Shown here piece after piece: positions 24,839 through 36,940 of a stretch of DNA of 64,000 nucleotides (positions are counted from its first letter, which is position 1; each line of letters begins with the position of its first letter). The notes under the pieces were generated by a model, which saw only the letters and a program-made list of their open reading frames with translations, made no database searches and was not told the DNA's origin. Made by a program: the position numbers and the translations under genes. The DNA lies in assembly GCA_018105865.1 (NCBI GenBank), contig CM030865.1, positions 9,018,198 to 9,082,197 on the forward strand, written 5' to 3'. This stretch comes from Metaphire vulgaris (taxonomy: Eukaryota; Annelida; Clitellata; Crassiclitellata; Megascolecidae).

Positions 24839-24841
<3 letters not shown>
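23843..24841 (+). mobile_element. mariner/Tc1 element with TIRs of about 230 bp and broken transposase
   Basis: The left end CAGGGTGTAAAAGTAAAAAC and the right end TTTTTACTTTTGCACCCTG are inverted over about 230 bp (23843-24075, 24612-24841), with TA flanks. Remnants of mariner transposase on the plus strand: a DINPFDF version of the DLNPLDY block at about 24337, KPQNITELKTV, and near 24525 KAKGGDFEH, like the family's GGHFEH end. An in-frame stop and shifts show it is dead. Confidence 0.88.

Positions 24842-24891
<50 letters not shown>
24842..24891. repeat. (TA)n at the right edge of the mariner element
   Basis: Continuation of the interrupted TA microsatellite. Confidence 0.95.
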
Positions 24892-24894
<3 letters not shown>

Positions 24895-25245
24895 TATTGC
24901 GTACGCATGAGCCCTAGTTTCATACCTCCCCTGTTGCAACCCGTACATTTTCTTGGACCTTCTTCCATATGCGTAGGCTACGTTGAAAATAGCCTTTCTA
25001 CCACACCCTGCTGGAAAAATTAATTAATTTTTAGCCATAGCCACAAGGCGTACGGTGGCCCAAAGAGGCCCTCAAAAATTCTTACGACTCGCTACTGTTT
25101 AGAGGAGAAGAGTTCTTACAAGACCCAATATATGAAAGACGAAGATGAGAGTTGACTCACAATTTTTGATTTCAATTAAGATTTTGACATTTTTCTCTAT
25201 AAACAAAAATCATTCTTTAACATTTAGTTTGACAGGTTCTGAGTA

Positions 25246-25589
25246 CAGACCCGCCGAGAGAAATTCCGGGTCCCTGTGCAGAATGACCGGCTGACCCTAG
25301 CAAGTTTTAAAATTTGCTGACGACCTTTTTCTTGCTTGTCGCCCTTTTCACGCTGTTCCTTCTGGTGTGTCCACAGGTCCCAGGCCCCCTCTTCCCTGTC
25401 GGGCCCCTCTGCACAACTTAACATCGTAATCTTTCTTTCGTGTTCTTATTGTATTCTTATTCGTATTCTTATTCGTGTTCTTATTTTGTATTCTTATTAA
25501 TTATACATATTCATCATCGGCCCTGGTCCCCTCCAGATCTCCGGGCCCCTGTGCATTTGCCCCTCTTGCCACCTCTCTCGGCGGCCCTG
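25246..25589. mobile_element. hAT-like MITE
   Basis: Perfect TSD TCTGAGTA. The ends are CAGACCCGCCGAGAGA and TCTCTCGGCGGCCCTG. It carries a reversed form of the shared motif near 25320 and an internal (TATTC)n-like stretch. Confidence 0.9.
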
Positions 25590-25867
25590 TCTGAGTATGC
25601 TACATTAGATCAGAAATTCTACGCGAAGGCTTTAATAGAAAACGATGGTAAAAACCGACGGAACCTATATTAATTAAAGTCTAATGAAAAGTTTCGAAGT
25701 TCCCATAGGTATATGAAGTCGTTTGTAAACTCGTACAACGAATCAAAACTTCGACAACGTTATTATTTAAAAAGTCAAACAAAGCGCAAGAAAACGGATA
25801 ATCATGACCACGTTACCCGAATTTAAAATTTCAAATTCTCCGGAAACGTTAACGATGATCAATAAGG

Positions 25868-26314
25868 CAGTGATGTGACGTCTCGAGACACTGTCTCGTC
25901 TCAAGACGGTCTCGAGACAGTATTTTCAATGTCTTGGTCTTGGTCTTGCTGGCCAGTGTCTCTGTCTTGGTCTTGGTCTCGTCATTACTGTCTTGGTCTT
26001 GAGATTCAAGACCGAGACAGTGGATTTTTCCACTGTTTTTGTCACAAACAAGATGGAACATATCCGACAAATCATCCACAACAAAGAATGCTCACAAATT
26101 CAATCGTAAAAATTTAATTGCCGGGTGGTGCGGTCTGCCAGTCAATTTAGTTGAGCATCCAAATTTTCGTAATTTTATTGCTGATGTTGATATAAAATGT
26201 GTGAGTGTGAATCCTGTTTTGTCTGTTTTCTTGATGTTTAAAATTACTGTCTTGGTCTTTGTCTTGAGCCCTAGTGTCTTGGTCTTGCCACTTGCTGTCT
26301 TAGTCACATCCCTG
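25868..26314. mobile_element. hAT-like element made of GTCTTG/CTCGAGAC subterminal repeats
   Basis: The ends are CAGTGATGTGAC and GTCACATCCCTG, with TSD CAATAAGG/AAATAAGG (7/8). Both subterminal zones are filled by GTCTTGGTCTTG-type units, as expected of transposase-binding clusters. Confidence 0.8.
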
Positions 26315-26382
26315 AAATAAGGTCAGGTGACGCTTACACAAATGAATAACATTAACTTTCAATAATAAACTAATTTTCGACC

Positions 26383-26640
26383 TCCAGTTGGTGGATGGTT
26401 GGACAGCTAAACACTCAAATGTCCTCCACCCGCGCTGGTCGGGCTCGACCAATGGGAAGAATAAGCCCTCTACAAACCCTGACATCTAAAGGGAACACCA
26501 GCAACCCCGATTTCACACTTTCCATATGATGCAATGCAACATAATTGACAATCTATATTGTGGCCTTTTAGACAATGTCCAACTGAAAGGTTCAATCGCT
26601 GTAGTCTATTTCATGAAGTTTACAGTATAGAGGCAAAACG
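26383..26640. repeat. Dispersed repeat, copy 1 (partner at 36941-37910)
   Basis: It shares CTCCAGTTGGTGGA, a GGGCTCGACCA block, CTCTACAAACC and TCTATTTCATGAAGTT with the second copy, in the same order. Class unknown. Confidence 0.55.
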
Positions 26641-27983
26641 TTTCTGACATTAAGCCTACAGCATCTCGTTCGAAAGCGGTGTCAAGAGCGCATTCAAGTT
26701 TGCCGCTTATATTTTTAGAGGATATCTCGCAGTTAAAGCTACCAAAAGACAGAACAATATTAACACTTAGCATGAACTAACATCTTGGTAAAGATTCATG
26801 AGATTCTAAATCGTTAAAGATTCTCGTGACAAACAGTTTTGTTTGGGTTAGAATCCCGAGTCCCCTAGGAATCGTCATCTACATTTTGTAAACCGTAAGT
26901 AACATGCATAATGATGATTATGATGATAATGATGATTACGATGATGATTTTTATCTCAGTGTCGATAAATGATCACCCAATACTTATAAGTTCTAAAGCG
27001 TAAAATGAGGGGAGCGCATAATGCAAGAAATCGTACCGCGTGGCTGATAAGTATGTCAGTTTCAAAATATTCGACATGAAATCGAGGCCAGTCTGCTGCT
27101 ATATCATCCTGGGCCTGTGGGGATCTTTGATGCCTCGGTGGTCTGCAATTGTCTAGCTTCTATTGAAACCGACTTTGTGGAATTCCTACTGAGGCGTGAC
27201 TCTCTCAGTGGAATGTACCTCAATAAAATAAAAAAATAATAAATAAGCCACAGGGTTGCAAAATCAGACAGCATTACCCCGGACTGACATAAATCCTCCT
27301 GTCAACTATGCCTGTCTTTCTAAAATGTCACAGGTCCAATGTCATGCAATGCAGAGTTCAACTGGATGGGGTAGGATGCAGTTTTATAATGCTCCTCATT
27401 GCAATACGACTCCTGCTGATGGCCGAAAATTTTGTCCGACTCCGTGGGAAAATATGAGCTGGTGCAAATTAGTATAAATATGGAACACATATGGCTTCTC
27501 TTAAGTGATAAACGTGTATGTTGCGTGAATTACCGCTAGTCTTATCACTTGCAACAACAAGGAAGTTCCAGTCACGTCTGACCTAAGCCGTGCTGAAACT
27601 AAACACGCATTTATGCTGAAATTCAACACGCATTTAATACAAATCCACATCCTATATGCCTTCCTAGCCCTGAATATGCTTGAATCAGCGTACATATACA
27701 GTACATTAAGCACAACAAAAAGGCGATATCTTTATAGTGTGCTCATAAAATTGAGGCACAGACTTATGAAGTAATACAATCTTAGCACAGACTCGCTTAC
27801 ACTGTAGCTCTAACAATAACTTACCTACAGTTCAAGCTGGCAGTGTGCAACGTTATAGAACTTATAGTGTGTGTGACTATGTTAAAGTGTATTGAGTGTC
27901 TTTATTATTCGTTAAAATCATTTCTAAGATGGCGACTCTCACAATTCTGAAAGGGCACAGATTCAATGCTTTTTGCTTCTTTC
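26641..27983. other. Intergenic, no gene supported
   Basis: AT-rich with a short (GAT)n-like patch at about 26910-26950. The short frames show no domain. Confidence 0.3.
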
Positions 27984-29438
27984 CAGTGATGTTAATCTTT
28001 GTCCTGGTCCTTGTCCTTAAGGACTCCTTAAGAACCAATTTGAAGTCCTTATCCTTATCCTCGTCCTTGATGGGTCAGTCCTCGTCCTTGCAGGTCGGCT
28101 TTTTCCTTGTCCTTTTTACTTAGTCCTGGAAAAGTCCTTATAAGGATCAAATTAGAAGTATGCCATTTTCAATTGTACTAATAATTATGTTTATATCAAT
28201 ATATGACTTTGGTAGACGGCCTCGGGAAATCTTTGTATAGCCGGTTATTGCCTCCTCCGCTCTAAACATTGCAGCCGGGACCACCGATACATCTATCAGG
28301 CCGCTCGAGTCGAGCTCCCTCCCCGCTTTGAGAGGATAGGGTAGGGTAGGGTAGGGTAGAGTAGGGTAGGGTAGGGTAGGGTAGGGTAGGGTAGGGTAGG
28401 GTAGGGTAGGGTAGGGTAGGGTAGGGTAGGGGGTAGGGTAGGGTAGGGTAGGGTAGGGTAGGGTAGGGTATGGTAGGGTAGGGTAGGGTAGGGTAGGGTA
28501 GGGTAGGGTAGGGGGGTAGGGTAGGGGGGGGGTAGGGTAGGGTAGGCAGGGGTAGGGTAGGGGTAGGGTAGGGTAGGGTAGGGTAGGGTAGGGTAGGGTA
28601 GGGTAGGGTAGGGAGGGGAAAAGTTGGGTCTCCACTTTTCACCCGAGTTTATACCCATGGCCGATTGAGCAGGTCATCATTTAGTCAAAGCCGGTGGAGG
28701 GGTGTTGTTCTATCCCCTTCAAGGCTTCGGCTCTTGGAGACTTGGAAACTTTAATTACTGTAGCTTACTTTGTCCACAAGGTCAATCAGTCTGTTTTGTC
28801 GGCCAGCCTGACCTTCTTAACTGCCACCGATAAACAAAAACATTGGGATTTTATAGAAAGTGATTTTCATAATTTAAAGTTTTGGTTATACTTTTTAATT
28901 TGATTTCGTTATGTAGTGATAGACATTAGGCTATTTTTAACATTTGTTGATGTAGATCTTAATATTTTGACAAGGAATCGATATTTAGAATGGTATAATA
29001 GAAACGAAATTTTGGCTTTATGTAACTCGGAATTATATTATTATATTGAAACTCGGATATAATCAAGTATTACGGTCCCTTGAGCTTCGGTATAGCGGGA
29101 TTCTACTGTAGACTTTGTTTTGCAACATTCTGTTTTTCGCCTTTTAAATTTCGTTATTCAAATTGAAATTGTTTTTGGTTTTTCCTTTCTGTCTTTTTTC
29201 TGTATTACAGAGGTCGGTCCTTGTCCTTGATCCTTGTCCTTAGAGGTCTGTCTTTGTGGTCCTTGTGCTTGCGTGGTCGGTCCTCGTTTATCCTTATCCT
29301 CGTCCTTGGTCGGTCGGTCCTCGTCCTTATCCTCGTCCTTGGGCGGTCCGGTCAGTCCTTGTCCTGATCCTGTCCTTGAAAGACCAGTCCTCGTCCTCAT
29401 TCTTGTCCTTGGGGGGTCAGTCCTTGTTAACATCACTT
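27984..29438. mobile_element. Probable hAT-like element with GTCCTTG subterminal repeats enclosing a TAGGG pentamer
   Basis: The left end CAGTGATGTTAA and right end TTAACATCACTT are inverted. Both flanking 150-220 bp are built of GTCCTTG/TCCTCGTCCTT units. No convincing TSD was found, so the limits are tentative. It may be two elements. Confidence 0.5.
28334..28616 (+). repeat. (TAGGG)n pentanucleotide tract, about 280 bp
   Basis: More than 50 units of GTAGG with a few variants. The plus strand has dense G-runs. It is not the TTAGGG telomere hexamer. Confidence 0.95.
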
Positions 29439-29462
29439 TTTTTCTGTGCTTAGACCTATAAC

Positions 29463-29659
29463 CATGGGCGTCCGGAAGGGGGTGCAAGGGGGTGCAATTG
29501 CACCTCCCTGGAAAAAATTTGAAGTTATGAAGAAAGTAAAATTACTTGTTTCTTTCGTCACAAAATCTTGTTTTGCACCCCCCTGGAAAATTTTTCCATT
29601 TATTTCGTCACAAGACCCTGTTTTGCACCCCCCTGGAAAAATTTCTGCGGACGCCTATG
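29463..29659. mobile_element. hAT-like MITE
   Basis: Perfect TSD CCTATAAC. The ends are CATGGGCGTCCG and CGGACGCCTATG. Internal direct repeats of TGCACCCCCCTGGAAAA. Confidence 0.92.
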
Positions 29660-30069
29660 CCTATAACTGAGAAATAGGCAGAATACTGTATTTTACTCTT
29701 ATTGTATAGATATACGCAGGCTTTTAACACTCGACACCGACACTAAAAGCTAACAGAAGAAAAATATTTAAAGGAAATCTTGCTGCTATCAACCATCGAT
29801 TTGTCTCCTTTAGCGGAATAATTTTGACAAAAATTACCTCAAATAGTTACAGTGGCTGAAGAGTATAGAGTATCAGGGGTACTCAATCTTCTTTGAAGCC
29901 GGCCAACATAGCGTCTTCCATCGTTCGCGAGGGTCCAGTAGTTACAACTTACAACGCAAATATAATATAATTCTTGTGCCTACTTCGGCGTAGTAGGCAT
30001 CTACGAGTAACTACGGGTCACCTTAATAGACTGTTATAAGTGCACCAAGCAGTGGTTAAATTACATTTT

Positions 30070-31196
30070 CAGAGGTGCCGGTGTCGTATAAATTTATTTA
30101 CCCCATAAAATTATTTCCTGGGCGGATCCTGCAGTTGTTAGGGAAATAAAATCATGAGGTATACATATAAATTTATTTTTGCATAAATTGATTTCCTCCT
30201 ATCAACATACTATCTACAAATAGCATATAGCATACAGTTGGTAACAGGTAATAAATTTATTTCCTACACATAACTATATGGCCTACTATTGGTGGAGAAA
30301 TAACAGCAAACGTCGCGTGACCAGCCAAACCTGTGACGTCACACGTGCTATGCCTCATGGCTTCACCCGTTTAATTGCTTCAAGGATTGCCATTGATTGC
30401 CTGCAAAGAATTTCCAAGTAGGAAAATAATTATGGTAGTTGTTGCTATGGGAGGGCGGGTCTAATCTTGATTGATCTGCCGACCAAACAAAATTTGACCA
30501 GGAAATAATTTTATGGGAGGAATAAATTTATACGACACCGGATCTCCTTATTTTTTTCTCAGGCCACAAAATTCTTTTATTCATTTTAAACGAGCACTTA
30601 GAGCACAGTTTACGTTTTCTTTTTTTCCCGTTGTGCATGCAAAGTGCCAAAGTAAGCAATCTATAAAAGATCACAAAGAATAAACTCGAATTTTCCTTAA
30701 AATCATGTAAATTTAAAATGACAATTCACTGTAGGCCTGATGGCTAGCTTACAATTTTGAAAGGCCTACAACTGGTCACAAGGCTGCAATTCATTTAATG
30801 ATTGAAACTAAAGTCACAATTACTGGACATAAACAAATTACTTTGCTAAAATCAACAAGCATTGTTGTAACAGTAGCGGAAATTAACGATTAATTAATCT
30901 TTAACATTTTTCATTGACTAAAATTCGGTTTGATCGATTATTTTGCTTAATCGAAAAGAAAATTTAATCATCATATAGCTGTAGCCTGTAGCAGTATTGC
31001 TATATTGAGTAATTTCTGTTGCACATCAGCTGACAGCAAATGCGAGCAAAAACGTACCGAATCTTCAAAAGTACGTCCGGATCTAATGCCAAACGCTCCG
31101 GATCTCATGCCACTGATGCCAGCCGTGCCGGATATGTAGTCAGACGTTCCGGATCAGAGATCCGACAAGATCCGGCTCAATTTAACTTAACCCCTG
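30070..31196 (+). mobile_element. Subterminal-repeat DNA element, copy 1 (partner at 61809-62341)
   Basis: The body and the GATCCGG-rich right end (31075-31180) match the reverse complement of the 61809 element. The ends are CAGAGGTGCCGG and TTAACCCCTG. No clean TSD was found. It is interrupted by another element at 30082-30537. Confidence 0.7.
30082..30537. mobile_element. MITE with long TIR TGTCGTATAAATTTATT
   Basis: Inverted ends of about 40 bp (TGTCGTATAAATTTATT, then CCATAAAATTATTTCCTGG). CCGG lies on both sides. Internal ATAAATTTATTTCC-like repeats. Superfamily unknown. Confidence 0.75.
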
Positions 31197-31289
31197 GCAC
31201 CAAGAGAACAGATAAAAATGACAAAATGCGAAAAATAAATTTTACACTTTAGGACAGCGTATACCCCACTCCGCCTGAAAAATGTTTTC

Positions 31290-31440
31290 AAGGTCATTAG
31301 TGATCGTAGCGGGGTTTGGGACGTAGCCCCAGCCGCAGAAAATTGTGAGCTAAATTAGAAGAAGACGGTGAGCTTTGACGCATTGGTCTATTATAAAGAC
31401 TTTAATTACAATTTATTATTGAGTGACCAAATTCTGTAAT
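31290..31440. repeat. Dispersed repeat; paralogous empty site of the 47948-48209 insertion
   Basis: AGCCCCAGCCGCAGAA, then GGTGAGCTTTGACGCAT, then AAAGACTT match the DNA on both sides of the element at 47948-48209, in order. Confidence 0.7.
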
Positions 31441-32077
31441 AAAGCAAGAATAGTACCGAGCCGGAAACGGAAATACATCACCGCATGATTGCAATGACGA
31501 CAGTAAGTAATCAAGCTAGTATTTCTAATAATAACTGGATTTCAGGTCGTTTAGTAGAGCTTTTCCTGTGCTGAAAGCCACTGAAATTCAGGTTCAAAGT
31601 TTTTCATACACATATTCAAAGAGCTGTGGCGGTCCACAAGAACCATCGTTGCGGTCCGGACTGTGGACCGCGGGCCGCAGTTTGAGTACCGCTAGTATAG
31701 ACTATAGCCTGCATTGCGGTAGAGTTTCTACAACTAGAATCAGCCTGCACGTGCTATCCATATGTTGGACAGGATTATATCTAAGATTGCACGTTTCGGT
31801 TTTTTGTCCTCCATAATCTTGACTGTTTAATTCAAAGGTCGAAGTGCTTGACGATTTCGGCTAAAAATTCCCATAGATGATGCCTAACAAAACAACGTTT
31901 TCACTCTATTAATAATAATTTTAACTTTACTAATAATAACAACTTGCTTTTAGAACTCTCGGGACCTTAAAATTGGATTGGCACTGCGCTGGAATGATCG
32001 ACGGTAAAAAAACCAACGGAGGGTCGAATGCTGCCAACCGAAAAATACTCGTCCTTCAGTCATGATTGAGTCGTACA

Positions 32078-32306
32078 CAGAGACGTCCATCGGTCCAGTT
32101 TTTAGAACCCAATCCAACCCAATCCATCAAATCTCCGACCCAATTCAACTCAACCTATGCCTGTAATAGGGTTACTTGACCCAACCCAACCCACCGATAT
32201 ACATTGCACTGATTACAATTTCTTAAAGCATGACTTATTTTCTGACCCAACCAAATCCAACCCAATACATGGGTCAACCTAACCAATGGACTGGGTTGTA
32301 TCCCGT
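32078..32306. mobile_element. Relative of the 47948 hAT-like MITE
   Basis: It starts CAGAGACGTCCATCGGTCCA and shares the CCCAACCCA-rich body, TGCCTGTAATAGGGTTACTT and ATGACTTATTTTCTG with the 47948 element. The right end is divergent or lost, so the limit is approximate. Confidence 0.6.
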
Positions 32307-32549
32307 ACAAAAGAAATCTAACATGTTCGATCCTCATCGGGAGGAAAGTCTCAGTCTCAATGAGACGCTATCAGAGGCGTAGCAGCCAAATGGACAACCT
32401 AGCCAAATGCCAAGGGCCCCCCGACCTGCAAAGGGCCCCGACCCGAGCCACAAAAAAATGTCTCGCAAAGTTGTAAAGTTGTCAGATCTCGCCAACCCAA
32501 AAATCGTCTCTAGAAAGGCCCCTGCCCGTTTTTTCGCCAAGGTTGCCAC

Positions 32550-33202
32550 TGTCTAAATGGTTAAATGGTTAGTTCTAATATTAACGATGTCTAGACGGTG
32601 CCGTCTCATGTGTCTCGTGTGCTTTCTATTCTGTCTGGCGAATGAAGCATGCTCACTCATTGCTCAGCTGAGCAAATGCTTTGGCATATGAAACGCTCAC
32701 AATGCACCTCTGTCCCTTATCTTTAACCGTGCCTAGCTTAAATCGCCTGTTGACAAAAGGAATTGCACTTGGTTCATCTCTTTGTCGTCAAGCCATACTT
32801 TATACCAAACAATATCCTTTTGTACTGAAGCCACACTGCACTTTACTAAAGTCTTTAGGGATGCATGCCTAGACATATCTAGACACTACAGAGTTGCCAA
32901 ATTGCCCTTAAATTTTGCCACATTGTTCGAAGTATTTTAGATTTCGAGCCTAATTGTTCACGGTAAAACAACATCCACAAGAGAAAAACTGTGGAATTCT
33001 TTTGGTTGTCAGTAGTAAGAGTTCAAGATGTAAATTTTTATAGATAAAATGGCGTCAGGTTTTATTTCTACACTTCCGTGTGAAATAATAATAATGTGGT
33101 TTTAAGTGGTTTAAGAGGCTAAGTAAGCATGTGTGAAAACTACTGAAGTAACCATCTGCATTCAATAACCTAGTTTTTCGAGATAGCCTTTGAATCCGAA
33201 AT
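32550..33202. other. Intergenic, no gene supported
   Basis: A short TAAATGGT duplication at about 32554, otherwise featureless AT-rich sequence. Confidence 0.3.
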
Positions 33203-33490
33203 GGGGCGGGAAGTTAGAATAGTGGTAACAGCGCTGGACGAAGGAGCAGAAGGTCGCGGGTTCAATTCCCACAGGAGACCTAAGGCCGACTCAGCCTTAC
33301 TCGCTAGTGGGCGGTGGTAAACTGAGGAGCAGCGTTAAGCTGCGAGGTAAAACGTGGGTCTGGGGAAAGTAATGGCAACCTACCCCAGATTAATGGATTA
33401 TATCACCTGCGTTGCTGATTGCCCAGACCGGAGATAAGGGCCGGAACCCAACGCTCGGACTCGAGTACGGGACCTATCTTTACCTTTACC
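33203..33490 (+). mobile_element. tRNA-derived SINE
   Basis: A tRNA-like head with A-box area TAGAATAGTGGTAACAGCG and B-box GGTTCAATTCCC. Then comes the shared body (TTAAGCTGCGAGGTAAAACG, GGCAACCTACCCCAGATTAA) and the end TACCTTTACC. No clear TSD. Confidence 0.88.
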
Positions 33491-33879
33491 GTGTGAAATA
33501 CTTGGCTTTAAAAATACAGTTGCATTCGACTGTCAACTGTTGCGTATGTTCGTGACTTTCTTGACCAAATATGTAGCTGCTAAAAGTCTACCTCAGGGTT
33601 CATGCAAACTGCTGTCAACATGCCAACATTGCTACCTCGATCTGAAATTATGCAGTAATCACTGTCTCAGTTTGATATTGTACGGGAATTTTCGCTTCAA
33701 TTTCGAATAATACGGTATGGGAATTTTGATCACTTTTTCGTTGATGAGCTGATCCAGGAATTCAGTTTGGTCTTCTTCATGCTCCATTCCCCATTCTGTC
33801 GTGCTCGCCCCTTCCACGTGGATTGATGGACATTGTTGAAATCATTGTCATTGAAAGGAAAGGAAAGACGACACTCTCG

Positions 33880-34222
33880 CAGCGGCGTAGCGATGGATGG
33901 GCAGGGACCAAACGTCCCCCTCCGGGCGTCGAGCTGGGAGCCGAATCGACTCCGACACATTTATTTCAAAGGATATCCTTTTAACATGGGCTGGCTAATA
34001 TGTTGAGGTCGGTTTTATCTCAACTTCGGGAAACCCCTGAAAAGCAAAGGAGGTCATCACATTATTCGACCCAGTGTTAAGTTATATGGAACACCCTTAT
34101 TGATACAACTTAACTTATTGAAATAGGTGATGACTTTTTGCTTGTTATGGGATTTTTAAGGAGCCGAGAGCGCCATTATTACATTTTGCCCTCGGGCGCC
34201 GTACACCCTCGCTACGCCACTG
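33880..34222. mobile_element. hAT-like MITE
   Basis: The ends are CAGCGGCGTAGCGATGG and CTCGCTACGCCACTG, with a weak TSD CACTCTCG/CCCGCTCG (6/8). It carries two forms of the shared motif in opposite orientation (about 34036 and 34122). Confidence 0.75.
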
Positions 34223-34467
34223 CCCGCTCGTTCATTCTTGCCTTCGTAGCTGTCGGATTTTCGCCATGATTAGCAATAGGAAGCAAAATGTCGTAAATAG
34301 ATTGGAAGGACACAATGATCCGCCTATGGCTTCACGGTCTCAGAATCTGAACGATCCGACCATTTGCTATCTGAACGATGTCTTTGAAGACTGTTAAATC
34401 TATTACAATTGACCGATAACCATGTGATTTTAAGTCAAAATCACGATATGATCCCAATTAATCTTAA

Positions 34468-34642
34468 CAGGGCCGGAGCTAAGCCAATTTCGCCCCTGCA
34501 ACTTCGTATTTGGCGCCCTCGTAAGTGACAGGCTGTTTTCGCGGACATCTTAACTTCATAAATCTATTGGCAATATGAACTCAATATAAACAATCTTCTA
34601 AACGATCTGCGCACATAACGGACTTCTTCGTTATATTATACA

Positions 34643-34712
<70 letters not shown>

Positions 34713-34717
34713 TAGTA

Positions 34718-34788
<71 letters not shown>

Positions 34789-36119
34789 CAATACCTTTAT
34801 TTGGAGAGAAAAAATGTAAGCTACTACAACATTACAGTTACTGTGATTTACTGGCTTTCATGTTAGCAAATCTCTCTTTTAGTTCAGTTAAAGTATGTCC
34901 AAATTAGAACGTACACCATTTTCTAATGCAACTAGGGCCTGGCCCAAAAGTCTTTCGTGAGCGATGGTTGATCTCAGTAGATTCTTATTAATTTTAATCT
35001 GGAAAATGATCGTTTTCCACTGACCACACTGACAGGAAATGTAATGGCAAGATCCGTAAAGGCAATGGTCATGTTGTCAAATGTGACATGTTCTAAATGA
35101 CTAAACTTTAGAGTTTCGCGTGGATTAAGAAACTGGTTAGACTCCGATTTAAACAAAACTCTAAATGATGAGATTTCCGAAAATAATTCTAATCCCGTTA
35201 CATCTTTTTAATTATCTGTTAAAAGGACCTCCAGATCCAGGCAATTTCAACAGTAGCTGTCTTTCGCTTTCTATTTGCTGCATCGGAGAGTTTCTTTTTG
35301 GAATCCATATTAATAATCGCAATTTAGAAATGATTACTCTAATAGGCCTAAAGGGAGGTATCAGTAATTTATTTTTGCACTCTTGTCGATTGATGGCGAA
35401 GAATGGACATGGCCGAAATTTCCCTGCTGGCCGAAGGGGTAGGGATCGACCATTACTCTGAATATTTCTTTATATGTCTAGAAAAATTGTGTAACCTTAC
35501 TACATAATGTAGTTGAATTCGTTTCCTTAATCACAGTAAATTCACGCAATTAGTAATTACTACTGAGATAATATCTCTCCCAATCATATCTTGCATTCGA
35601 GTGAACGGTCAAAATCTAGCCATCGTCTTTGTTTAAGTTAACCTAAACGTCAGGGTACGGCGTGACTGGTTTCCGGATGACAAAACTGTCGAAACTAAAG
35701 GAGCACAAATGCCAAGTGTTCGTCTCAATTTAATATACCAAGTAATCAAGGATTACGTAAATTTGAACACAATATTCTAACTTCTTTAACAAAGAGATAC
35801 CCGTGCTACCGCGCGTAGAAATGAATATTCATAAAGGCAGTCAGGTCACGTGAGACAAATAGCCTAACTAGGCGACGGTTAATAAAAATTCGTAAGCCTT
35901 CTGCTCGTCTTATTTAAATAATATATATAATTATATATGTATATATATTATAGTTCAATTCTATGTAAAGAACGGTATAGTAGGTTGAAGTAGCTGATCA
36001 TTTGTGCTAATTTCTTAACAGAGCGTCATCACAATAATTGATCACTTGGAAATTTCGCGCCCTCAAAAGCCGTGTTATCCTGCCTGGCGGAGCTTTAGAA
36101 GTGGGTCGCTCCGGCCCTG
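34468..36119 (-). mobile_element. hAT transposon with transposase relic
   Basis: Perfect TSD AATCTTAA. The TIR is CAGGGCCGGAGC/GCTCCGGCCCTG. On the minus strand at about 35156-34900 a broken transposase end reads FPVSVVSGKRSFSRLKLI, then after a frameshift LLRSTIAHERLLGQAL. That is the hAT C-terminal dimerisation domain, of the type seen in ZMYM-like hAT proteins. A long (AAT)n tract lies at 34645-34789. Confidence 0.9.
34645..34789. repeat. (AAT)n microsatellite inside the hAT element
   Basis: About 47 AAT units with one interruption. Confidence 0.95.
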
Positions 36120-36127
36120 AATCTTAA

Positions 36128-36940
36128 TTTCAATCAGTCGAAATAATAATCGACTCGTAAACTCAGAAATCCTCACATCTACACTGTATACGTGTCTACA
36201 CTGTACAACCATCGCATCATTGCAGTAACAACAGACTCATTTAGTCACCAATATCTAAGTTTACATTATCAAATTGTCTAATTTAGTCGATTGACATTAG
36301 AAAAATTCACATGAGCTCAAGGTTTCTCTCTGCTGACCTTGATGCTTGAAAAAAAGGTTCATAAAACTTGAATCAACATGCCAGGAGCTAGCATTTTGTA
36401 GTATAAATTCGCTAATCCAGACCAGAATTCCTGGAGCGCTGAAGATCGTAACGCGTTCACAAATATTACAAGGCACGTCCCAAAACTTATGGCATCCTGG
36501 GGTTAACGGACAACTCAAGAGACTAAACCAGCCGCTGGGAACGCTGTCTAATGAATGTAATGGCGGCTGAGTCGATGACAATTATGAGATTCTATTTAAT
36601 TTTCCCTTATTCCTTCCCAGCGGTTGATTATATGAATCGCACGATTTATTTGCGAACGTAATGGTTTAGGATACTTAAATGCAGTTTCAAGGCTTTAGTC
36701 AAATGTCCCGTTGTGCATTCAATGCTGAGACAAAATATGTCATATCAGGACAGGTATGGCAGCATGATAATGGCAAGAATTTCGTGTCGTGCAAGCACGT
36801 ATTGGATACGAATCGGTTCTTTATTACTGCGCAGCGATTTTGAACAATGTGCTCGACTGCCTCGACACTACAATGTTTTGGGATAGGGCAGAGAACGATT
36901 ACTAAAAAAAGCAGTGGGTCGCCGCACTCACAGTCCAACA
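36128..36940. other. Intergenic, no gene supported
   Basis: Short frames on both strands at 36297-36581 and 36699-36941 with no recognisable domain. Confidence 0.3.

Noticed and set aside
28147..28658. Three overlapping minus-strand LPYPT-repeat proteins
   Set aside because: Translation of the TAGGG pentamer in all three frames. A non-triplet repeat gives the same peptide in each frame.
31560..31700. Another CAGTGGTTCTCAA-type hAT (GGTCCGCGG-like piece)
   Set aside because: Only one end-like stretch (CAGTTTGAGTACCGCTAG) is visible. No partner end or TSD.
33203..33275. tRNA gene (also at 58979, 38872 minus and 14228 minus)
   Set aside because: B-box-like sequence is present but no good cloverleaf or acceptor stem, and each is the head of a SINE.
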